Assembly: GCF_003129565.1 (NCBI RefSeq) | Contig: NZ_QETF01000009.1 | Span: 1-64,000 of the forward strand | Direction of reading: 5' to 3' | Source: Salibaculum griseiflavum | GTDB lineage: Bacteria; Pseudomonadota; Alphaproteobacteria; Rhodobacterales; Rhodobacteraceae | DNA: 64,000 nt | The notes under the pieces: model-generated | The model's input: only the letters and a program-made list of their open reading frames with translations | What the model was told of the DNA's origin: nothing | Databases searched by the model: none | Shown: in pieces, positions 56,966 to 64,000 of the stretch | Layout: every line of letters starts with the position of its first letter | How positions within the stretch are numbered: position 1 is the first letter of the stretch | Translations under genes and position numbers: made by a program

Positions 56966-57705
56966 CGACCCTGCCCGAGAAAACCGACCGCAAGCTCGGT
57001 CTCGTCATCGACCTGGACACCTGCGTGGGCTGCCATGCCTGCGTGATTTCCTGCAAAGGCTGGAACACGGAAAACTACGGTGCACCGCTGGCCGATCAGG
57101 ATGCCTATGGCGCCGACCCTTCGGGCACCTTTCTCAACCGCGTCCACAGCTACGAGGTGCAGCCGGAAACCGGCCCTGCGCAACTGGTGCATTTCCCCAA
57201 ATCCTGCCTGCATTGCGAGGACGCGCCCTGCGTCACGGTCTGCCCCACCGGGGCCAGTTACAAGCGGGTCGAAGACGGGATCGTCTTGGTCAATGAAAGC
57301 GATTGCATCGGCTGCGGGCTTTGCGCCTGGGCCTGTCCCTATGGCGCGCGGGAAATGGACCCGAGTGCAGGGGTGATGAAGAAATGCACCCTTTGCGTCG
57401 ACCGCATCTATAACGAGAACCTGCCCGAGGAAGACCGCGAACCGGCCTGCGTGCGCACCTGCCCGGCGGGGGCACGCCATTTCGGCGATTTCGCGGACCC
57501 TGACAGCCATGTCAGCAAGCTGACCGCGGAACGCGGTGGCATGGACCTGATGCCGGAGCAGGGCACCAAGCCGGTCAACAAGTACCTGCCGCCGCGCGAC
57601 CGCGATATCGACGTGCTCGCGCCCTTCCTCGAACCTGTTGCCGAGGACAGCAAGGGCTTCCTCGGCTGGCTCGACAAGACCCTCTCCAAGGTCGGAGGCG
57701 CCTGA
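56962..57705 (+). CDS. soeB: Sulfite dehydrogenase, iron-sulfur subunit SoeB
   Basis: A 247-residue four-cluster ferredoxin subunit of the NrfC/DmsB kind. Four cysteine clusters are visible: CVGCHACVISCKGWN, CLHCEDAPCVTVCP, CIGCGLCAWACPYG and CTLC...CVRTCPAG. It passes electrons from SoeA to the membrane subunit. Its ATG overlaps the soeA stop. Confidence 0.88.
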   Translation: MTTLPEKTDRKLGLVIDLDTCVGCHACVISCKGWNTENYGAPLADQDAYGADPSGTFLNRVHSYEVQPETGPAQLVHFPKSCLHCEDAPCVTVCPTGASYKRVEDGIVLVNESDCIGCGLCAWACPYGAREMDPSAGVMKKCTLCVDRIYNENLPEEDREPACVRTCPAGARHFGDFADPDSHVSKLTAERGGMDLMPEQGTKPVNKYLPPRDRDIDVLAPFLEPVAEDSKGFLGWLDKTLSKVGGA

Positions 57706-58577
57706 TGCATCCCGCACCCTCTGTCATCATCTTCACGTCGCTGTCGGGGCTGGGCTTTGGCCTGCTGTTCTGGATGGGACTGGGCTTTCTCGCCCCGACC
57801 GGCTGGGTCGCCTTTGCCTTTTTCACCATCGCCTATCTTCTGGCGGTGGGCGGGCTCTTGGCCTCGACTTTCCACCTGGGCCACCCGGAAAGGGCGCTCA
57901 AGGCCTTTACCCAGTGGCGCACGAGCTGGCTGAGCCGCGAGGCCTGGGCCTCGGTCCTGGCCCTTGTCACCATGGCACTTTACGGCGCGGGGCTGGTGTT
58001 TTTCGCCAACCGCTGGGCTGTTCCGGGCTATCTGGGCGCGGCACTCAGCCTGGCCACGGTCACGACCACAGCAATGATCTATACGCAGATGCGCACGGTG
58101 CCACGCTGGCACAATGCAACCACGCCGGCTATGTACCTCTCGTTCAGCCTGGCGGGCGGGGCGCTGTTGGCGGGACAAGTCACGCTGGCCACCTGGCTGC
58201 TGCCCATTGCCGGGGTGGCCCTGGTGGCCCATTGGGTGGTTGGCGACAAGGCACTGGCCCGGTCCGGCACGACACTGGCGAGCGCAACGGGATTGGGCGA
58301 TCGCGGCACTGTGCGAAGTTTTGAGCCGCCACACACCGGGACGAATTACCTGCTGCGAGAGTTCGTGCACGTGGTGGGCCGCAAGCACAGCCTGACCTTG
58401 CGGGTCATCGCGCTGCTTTCAGGTTTCGTGCTGCCGGTCCTGATCCTGCTGGCCGGGTTCAGCCATGCGTTGGCCGCCGTCGCAGTCCTGCTGCACTTGG
58501 TCGGCGTTTTCGCATCACGCTGGTTGTTCTTCGCCGAAGCGGAACATGTGGTTGGCCTCTATTACGGAAAGCGATAG
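57705..58577 (+). CDS. soeC: Sulfite dehydrogenase, membrane anchor SoeC
   Basis: A 290-residue protein with about eight membrane helices, of the DmsC/NrfD-like anchor family. FHLGHPERALKAFTQWRTSWLSREA is a characteristic anchor block. It delivers electrons to quinone. Its start overlaps the soeB stop (TGATG), completing a tight soeABC operon. Confidence 0.88.
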   Translation: MHPAPSVIIFTSLSGLGFGLLFWMGLGFLAPTGWVAFAFFTIAYLLAVGGLLASTFHLGHPERALKAFTQWRTSWLSREAWASVLALVTMALYGAGLVFFANRWAVPGYLGAALSLATVTTTAMIYTQMRTVPRWHNATTPAMYLSFSLAGGALLAGQVTLATWLLPIAGVALVAHWVVGDKALARSGTTLASATGLGDRGTVRSFEPPHTGTNYLLREFVHVVGRKHSLTLRVIALLSGFVLPVLILLAGFSHALAAVAVLLHLVGVFASRWLFFAEAEHVVGLYYGKR

Positions 58578-58610
58578 CGTTAGCGCAATCACATCCAAGC
58601 AAGGCCCACC

Positions 58611-59441
58611 ATGATCTACGATGACACCCCATGCATCCTGGGCGAAGGCCCCCTTTGGCATCCCGTTCGGCAAGACCTTTTCTGGTTCGATATCATCGGC
58701 AAACGCTTGCACCGCAAAGGGCAGCATTGGCAGTTCGACGATTGCGTCTCGGCGGCAGGCTGGGTGGATCGGGACACGCTGCTGGTGGCAGATGCCACTG
58801 GGCTGTTCCGCTACAACCTCGCAACCGGCGCGAGAGAGGCCGTCGCCGCGCTGGAAGCCGACAATCCTGTCACCCGGTCCAATGACGGGCGCGCGGACCC
58901 TTATGGTGGCTTCTGGATCGGGACGATGGGGCACAATGCCGAACCCGGCGCGGGGGCGATTTATCGCTACTATCGTGGCGAGCTGCGCCAGCTATACGCC
59001 GATATCACGATTTCCAACGCGATCTGTTTCAGCCCCGATGGCGGGCATGCCTATTTCACCGATACGCCCAGCCGCAAGATCATGCGTCAGCGCCTGTCGG
59101 ACAAGGATGGCTGGCCCAAGGGCGATCCCGAGGTCTGGCTGGACATGACGGCGGCGGGGCTGGCGCCGGATGGGGCCGTGATCGACGCCGAAGGCAATTT
59201 CTGGAACGCCCAATGGGGCGCGGCGCGCGTGGCCTGCTATGGCCCTGACGGGGACTTTCGGCAGGCAGTTGAAATCACCGCGCCGCAAGCGACCTGCCCG
59301 GCCTTTGGCGGGCCTGACCTGCAGACCCTGTTCTGCACCTCGGCCGCCGACGGGATGTCCGATGATAACCCCGACCACGGCAAGACATTCGCCGTGCCTG
59401 TCGAGGCACGCGGCCAGCAGGAACACCAGGTCATCCTATAG
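58611..59441 (+). CDS. SMP-30/gluconolactonase family lactonase
   Basis: A 276-residue six-bladed beta-propeller hydrolase. Metal ligands are in ILGEGPLW (Glu12), SNDGRADP and LAPDGAVID. Family members hydrolyse sugar lactones such as gluconolactone or arabinonolactone. It is 34 bases after soeC and 9 bases before the epimerase gene, with which it probably forms a sugar-use pair. No signal peptide. Confidence 0.88.
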   Translation: MIYDDTPCILGEGPLWHPVRQDLFWFDIIGKRLHRKGQHWQFDDCVSAAGWVDRDTLLVADATGLFRYNLATGAREAVAALEADNPVTRSNDGRADPYGGFWIGTMGHNAEPGAGAIYRYYRGELRQLYADITISNAICFSPDGGHAYFTDTPSRKIMRQRLSDKDGWPKGDPEVWLDMTAAGLAPDGAVIDAEGNFWNAQWGAARVACYGPDGDFRQAVEITAPQATCPAFGGPDLQTLFCTSAADGMSDDNPDHGKTFAVPVEARGQQEHQVIL

Positions 59442-59450
59442 GAGAACACG

Positions 59451-60401
59451 ATGCGGGTTTTCGGAAACACGGCGCAAGGCGAAACCGTCCATGCGATCGA
59501 CCTGTCGGCACATGGACTGTCGGCGACGGTTCTGACCCTTGGCGGCATCCTTCAGGATGTCCGGCTCGACGGCATCGACCACAGCCTGACATTGGGGCGG
59601 GATAACCTGGCCGACTACGAAGGCGACTATGCCTATTTCGGGGCGCTGGTGGGGCCGGTGGCGAACCGGCTGCGGGATGCCTCGGCCCGGATCGGCGGCA
59701 AGGCCTATCACTTCGAAAAGAACGAGAACGGCAAGACCCTGCTCCATGGCGGCGCCACTGGCCTGCATTCCAAAGTATGGAATATTGATAAATCATACGA
59801 AAATTCCGTCACCCTGACGGTTATTTTGCCTGACGGCGAAGGTGGGATGCCGGGAAATCGCAGCATAGAAGCCCGCTACGAGATTGCGGCGCCGGGCACA
59901 TTGCGCCTGACCGTAACGGCCCAGACCGATGCCGAAACCCTCATGAACGTGGCCCATCACGGCTATTGGAACCTTGATGGCAGCGACAGCGTGGCAGGGC
60001 ATGAACTGCGCATCGCGGCCGATCACTATCTGCCCACCGACAAGGACACATTGCCGACCGGCGTGATCCGACCGGTTGCGGGCGGCGATTTCGATTTCCG
60101 CGACGGCAAGCCTTTTGCACCCGGTCAACCCGAGCTCGACCACAATTTCTGCCTGTCCCGCGCCCGGACCGATCTGCGCGATGTGCTGTGGCTGACAGGG
60201 CAAACCGGACGGCAGATGGTGATGGCCACGACCGAGCCGGGCGTGCAGATCTTCGACCATCGCAACATGGACCCGCTTTATCATGGGTTGGCGATCGAGG
60301 CGCAGGTCTGGCCCGACGCCCCCAATTGCCCCGGCTTCCCCGATATCAGCCTGAAACCGGGCGAAACCTGCGAACAAGTGACGGAATGGCGCTTTAGCTA
60401 G
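59451..60401 (+). CDS. galM: Aldose 1-epimerase (mutarotase)
   Basis: A 316-residue GalM-family enzyme. The catalytic His is likely in [12 protein letters not shown] and the general base Glu in [22 protein letters not shown] and [12 protein letters not shown] are typical. It interconverts sugar anomers, complementing the lactonase beside it. Its end overlaps the convergent oxoprolinase gene by 8 bases. Confidence 0.9.
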   Translation: MRVFGNTAQGETVHAIDLSAHGLSATVLTLGGILQDVRLDGIDHSLTLGRDNLADYEGDYAYFGALVGPVANRLRDASARIGGKAYHFEKNENGKTLLHGGATGLHSKVWNIDKSYENSVTLTVILPDGEGGMPGNRSIEARYEIAAPGTLRLTVTAQTDAETLMNVAHHGYWNLDGSDSVAGHELRIAADHYLPTDKDTLPTGVIRPVAGGDFDFRDGKPFAPGQPELDHNFCLSRARTDLRDVLWLTGQTGRQMVMATTEPGVQIFDHRNMDPLYHGLAIEAQVWPDAPNCPGFPDISLKPGETCEQVTEWRFS

Positions 60402-63400
60402 CGCCCCATCCGCCACCGCCCGGCGTTTCCATGACGAAAGCTGACCCGGCCTTCAGGTCGATCTCATCATCGCCCTGAAGCTCGATCCGGGTGCCATTGG
60501 GCAATTCCGCCCAGTTGCGCCCGGTCTGGCCCGGCTGGCCGCCATTTGCCCCGAAAGGCGGGATACGGCGGTGGGAACACAGCGTGGTCACGGTCACATC
60601 CGTCAGGAAGCGCATGCGCCGGAACACACCGTGCCCGCCGCGATATTGCCCCGCACCGCCCGACCCGGTTCGGATCGCGAAATCCTCCAGCCGCACGGGA
60701 AAGCGTTTTTCGAGGATCTCCGGGTCGGTCATGCGGGTGTTTGTCATGTGGCTTTGCACCGCGTCGCACCCATCGAAACCCGGCCCGGCCCCTGTCCCAC
60801 CGGCAATGGTCTCGTAGTTCTGGAAATCCTCGTTGCCCCAGACGAAATTGTTCATCGTGGCCTGACTGCCAGCGATCACGCCCAGCGCGCCATAAAGCGC
60901 ATTGCACGCCGCCTGCGACACCTCCGTATTGCCCGCGATGACGGCCGCCGGATAGCGCGGGTTCAGCATCGACCCTTCGGGCGCAATGATGTTCAGCGGT
61001 TTCAGGCAACCCTCGTTCAGCGGGATATCGGACCCCACAAGCGTGCGGAAAACATAGAGCACCACGGCCCGGCAGACCGCGAAGGGCGCATTGTAATTGC
61101 CCCCGTGCTGGCCGGACGTGCCGGTGAAATCGACTGTCGCCTCCCGCGCGGCATGGTCGACACGGACCGCAACTTCGATGTGCTGGCCATTGTCCATCGG
61201 ATAGCTGAAACGCCCGTCGCGCAGCTTGTCGATAACGCGGCGCACGCTTTCCTCGGCATTGCGCTGAACATGACCCATATAGGCGGTGACCAAATCTGCG
61301 CCCTGTTCGTCGCAGACCCGCAGCAACTCACGCCGCCCGGTCGCATTGGCGGCCACCTGCGCCTTGAGGTCGGCAATGTTCTGATCGGGATTGCGGCACG
61401 GATAGCGGCCAGAGCCCAGAACGCGGCGCGCGTCCTCTTCGAGGAACTGGCCCCGGCTGACCAGCTTGACGTTGTCAATCAGCACGCCCTCTTCGTCGAT
61501 ATGGGTGCTGTCGGGTGGCGCCGATCCAGGGGTGCGCCCGCCGATATCGGCATGGTGGCCCCGGCTGCCCAGCCAGAAGGCCGGCTTTCCATCCACGAAA
61601 ACCGGCGTGACCACCGTGACATCCGGCAGATGGGTGCCCCCGTTATAGGGGGAGTTCAGCATGAAGGCGTCGCCGTCGGCCAAGTTCGGGTTCAGCCGCA
61701 TCACCGTCTTGATGCTGTCGGACATGGAGCCGAGATGCACCGGCACATGCGGCGCATTCGCCACCAGATCGCCCGCCGCGTCGAAGATCGCGCAGGAGAA
61801 ATCGTAGCGTTCCTTGATGTTCACCGACCAAGACGTGTTGGCCAGGGTCGCACCCATCTGTTCGGCCACGTTCATGAACAGGTTCGACATGACCTCCAGC
61901 ACCACGGGGTCCGCTTCGGTGCCCGCGGCCAAACCGCGGTCGGCGGCGGCATCGCGGGACAGCAGCAGGTTGCCCATGTCATCGACCTGTGCCGACCAGC
62001 CCGGCTCGACCATATTCGTACCCGTAGGTTCGAGAATGATCGCAGGGCCGGTCACCACCTGCCCCTGGGCCAACTGCCCCCGCTCGAAGATGGGCGCGCC
62101 CTGCCGCGCGCCGCCTGTATGTACGGCTACGTTGGCGACAGGGCTGGCCGGGTTGTCCATCGCGGCGCCGATCCGCCCGGGCATCTCGCCGGCGCCGCCA
62201 ATGGCCTCGACGCTGAGCATTTCAAACAGGATCGCCCGTTCCGGGCTGGTAAATCCGAACCGCGCGGCATGCGCCGCCTCGAACGCGGCCTGCATCTGAT
62301 CGACCGGACCGAAATCGACGGGCAGCGGCTGGTGCGAGCCATCATAGCGCAAATGGGCCTGGGCACGGGTCTCGACCGGCCCGGTCACGCCTTGCGACCT
62401 GAGCGCCCCGCTGGCCTGTTCGGTCAGCGCATTGATCCGCGCGGCAGCGCCATCATGATCGGCCAAGGGCGCATCATGTTGTTCCTCGGCCATCTCGCGC
62501 AGTTCGGCCAGCCCCATGCCAAAGGCCGAAAGGACCCCGGCGAAAGGATGGATCAGCACCTGCCCCATGCCCAGCGCATCGGCCACAAGGCAGGCATGCT
62601 GCCCGCCCGCCCCGCCGAAGCATTGCAGGGTATAGCCCGTCACATCATGGCCGCGCTGCACGCTGATCTTCTTGATCGCGTTAGCCATGTTGTCGACGGC
62701 AATCCTAAGGAAGCCCTCGGCCATGTCCTCGGGGCTGCGCGGGGCCTCGCCGGTGGCCACGGCGACTTCCTCGGACAGGGTTTCGAATTTTTGGCGCACG
62801 ACCTCCGCATCCAGCGGCTGGTCACCCTCTGGCCCGAAAACCTGCGGGAAATGGTCAGGCGTGAGCTTGCCCAGCATGACATTGCAGTCGGTCACGGTCA
62901 GCGGCCCGCCCCGGCGATAACAGGCCGGGCCGGGATCTGCGCCGGCGCTTTCGGGGCCGACCTGGAAGCGCCCGTCGCGGAAGGAGCATATCGAACCGCC
63001 CCCGGCGGCAACCGTATGAATATCCATCATCGGGGCACGCATGCGCACGCCGGCAACCTCGGTCTCGAAGCTGCGTTCATAGGCGCCGGCATAGTGGCTC
63101 ACATCGGTGCTGGTGCCGCCCATGTCGAAACCGATCAGCCGGTCATGGCCCGCCGCCTCGCCTGTCTTGACCATGCCCACGATCCCACCGGCCGGGCCGG
63201 ACAGAATCGCATCCTTGCCCTGAAATCTCATCGCATCGGTCAGGCCGCCGCTTGATTGCATGAACAGCAATTGCCCGGTCACGCGGCCCACATCCAGCGC
63301 ATCGGCCACCTGGTTCACGTAACGGCGCAGGATGGGCGAGAGATAGGCGTCGACCACCGTGGTATCCCCACGCCCGACCAGCTTGGCCAAGCCCGACACC

Positions 63401-63978
63401 CCGTGCGATGTGCTGACCTGCCCAAAGCCCAATTCGCGGGCGATCTCGGCCGCGCGGCGTTCATGGACAGGGTCGAGATAGGCATGCAGGAAGGCGATCG
63501 CGACCGCGTCGAACCCGGCCTTGCGAGCGTCCTCCAGCGTGGCGCGCACGGCGGCCTCGTCCATCGGCGTCAGCACGGCGCCCTCGGCATCCAGCCTCTC
63601 GTCGACCTCGGCCACCTGATCATAGAGCAATTCCGGCCGTGTGACGTTCAGGTCGAACAGGCGCGGCCGGGTCTGGTAACCGATCCGTAGCAGGTCGCCG
63701 AAGCCCTTCGTAATCAAAAGGAAGGTGCGTTCGCCCTTGCGCTCCAGCAAGGCGTTTGTGGCCACGGTCGTGCCCATTTTGACAGAGCGGATGGCGCCGG
63801 GCTCGGGCGCATCGGTGCCCATCAGGTCGCGAATGCCCTGCACGGCGGCATCCCGGTAGCGTTCGGGATTTTCCGAAAGCAGCTTGTGCGTGACCAGTCC
63901 GCCGTCGGGGGTGCGAGCGACGATATCGGTGAATGTGCCACCTCGGTCGATCCAGAATTCCCAGGCCTTCGCCGCCAT
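60394..63978 (-). CDS. 5-Oxoprolinase (ATP-hydrolysing), HyuA-HyuB fusion
   Basis: A 1194-residue cytoplasmic enzyme fusing a HyuA-like half (residues about 1-650; [25 protein letters not shown]) to a HyuB-like half (about 690-1194; [54 protein letters not shown]). Full-length fusions open 5-oxoproline to glutamate with ATP; separate HyuA/HyuB act on hydantoins. AAGGAGG precedes the ATG, so the gene is complete in the window. Confidence 0.93.
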   Translation of the reverse strand: MAAKAWEFWIDRGGTFTDIVARTPDGGLVTHKLLSENPERYRDAAVQGIRDLMGTDAPEPGAIRSVKMGTTVATNALLERKGERTFLLITKGFGDLLRIGYQTRPRLFDLNVTRPELLYDQVAEVDERLDAEGAVLTPMDEAAVRATLEDARKAGFDAVAIAFLHAYLDPVHERRAAEIARELGFGQVSTSHGVSGLAKLVGRGDTTVVDAYLSPILRRYVNQVADALDVGRVTGQLLFMQSSGGLTDAMRFQGKDAILSGPAGGIVGMVKTGEAAGHDRLIGFDMGGTSTDVSHYAGAYERSFETEVAGVRMRAPMMDIHTVAAGGGSICSFRDGRFQVGPESAGADPGPACYRRGGPLTVTDCNVMLGKLTPDHFPQVFGPEGDQPLDAEVVRQKFETLSEEVAVATGEAPRSPEDMAEGFLRIAVDNMANAIKKISVQRGHDVTGYTLQCFGGAGGQHACLVADALGMGQVLIHPFAGVLSAFGMGLAELREMAEEQHDAPLADHDGAAARINALTEQASGALRSQGVTGPVETRAQAHLRYDGSHQPLPVDFGPVDQMQAAFEAAHAARFGFTSPERAILFEMLSVEAIGGAGEMPGRIGAAMDNPASPVANVAVHTGGARQGAPIFERGQLAQGQVVTGPAIILEPTGTNMVEPGWSAQVDDMGNLLLSRDAAADRGLAAGTEADPVVLEVMSNLFMNVAEQMGATLANTSWSVNIKERYDFSCAIFDAAGDLVANAPHVPVHLGSMSDSIKTVMRLNPNLADGDAFMLNSPYNGGTHLPDVTVVTPVFVDGKPAFWLGSRGHHADIGGRTPGSAPPDSTHIDEEGVLIDNVKLVSRGQFLEEDARRVLGSGRYPCRNPDQNIADLKAQVAANATGRRELLRVCDEQGADLVTAYMGHVQRNAEESVRRVIDKLRDGRFSYPMDNGQHIEVAVRVDHAAREATVDFTGTSGQHGGNYNAPFAVCRAVVLYVFRTLVGSDIPLNEGCLKPLNIIAPEGSMLNPRYPAAVIAGNTEVSQAACNALYGALGVIAGSQATMNNFVWGNEDFQNYETIAGGTGAGPGFDGCDAVQSHMTNTRMTDPEILEKRFPVRLEDFAIRTGSGGAGQYRGGHGVFRRMRFLTDVTVTTLCSHRRIPPFGANGGQPGQTGRNWAELPNGTRIELQGDDEIDLKAGSAFVMETPGGGGWGAS

Positions 63979-64000
63979 GTCCTTGCCTCCTTCGCGCGGC

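Noticed and set aside
60571-63255. An 894-codon open frame on the plus strand opposite the 5-oxoprolinase gene
   Set aside because: Low-complexity His/Arg/Gly/Ala composition mirrors the opposite coding strand; the minus-strand frame has clear HyuA/HyuB motifs throughout.
1-64000. tRNA, rRNA, CRISPR arrays, transposases, phage genes or integration sites
   Set aside because: No clover-leaf genes, regularly spaced repeats, IS ends or recombinase-like proteins were seen while reading both strands.

Overview
The window is GC-rich, densely coded DNA with many ATGA/GTGA start-stop overlaps. Its gene content (bhc operon, tauR-xsc-pta, soeABC, PuuD-type urate oxidation, pst operon with extended PstC/PstA) points to a marine alphaproteobacterium of the Rhodobacteraceae (Roseobacter/Paracoccus type). 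I see no rRNA, tRNA, CRISPR array, prophage or transposase, so this looks like chromosomal metabolic DNA. About 48 protein genes or gene remnants are described.

Left edge (1-3.1 kb): an OpgB/MdoB-type phosphoglycerol transferase on the minus strand, readable over 798 codons except for one in-frame TGA at a position where I recall cysteine in homologues. Just upstream lies a frameshifted remnant of a second OpgB-like N-terminus. From 3.1 to 14.7 kb a LysR gene diverges from an eleven-gene plus-strand operon: polar amino-acid ABC importer, class III aminotransferase, both CoA-transferase subunits, two M20 hydrolases, a thiolase and an alanine racemase. It reads as a complete but unassigned catabolic pathway for an (N-acylated) amino acid.

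Centre left (14.9-32.8 kb): a glyoxylate island. Malate synthase G, ureidoglycine aminohydrolase and the complete beta-hydroxyaspartate cycle (bhcR / bhcABCD) lie next to urate catabolism genes (NCS2 permease, allA, a puuE-uraD fusion, uraH, LysR, puuD). Purine breakdown releases glyoxylate, and glcB and bhcABCD consume it. A GAPDH paralogue, a phytanoyl-CoA dioxygenase-like protein, a GlxA-type AraC regulator and a small membrane protein fill the rest.

Centre (32.8-43.5 kb): pstSCAB-phoU-phoB on the minus strand behind a PHO box, a divergent argE-like deacetylase, then copA-cueR behind a 19-bp-spacer MerR-type promoter.

Right (43.5-60.4 kb): organosulfonate catabolism. A HisD-family dehydrogenase of HpsN type diverges from taurine:pyruvate aminotransferase (tpa). 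Further on are tauR, xsc, pta, ackA and soeABC, so taurine goes to sulfoacetaldehyde, then acetyl phosphate plus sulfite, and sulfite to sulfate. Matching tandem 10-mers at 23-bp period precede both tpa and xsc and are probable TauR sites. An orphan membrane/coiled-coil protein sits inside this locus. SMP-30, aldose epimerase and a HyuA-HyuB 5-oxoprolinase close the window.
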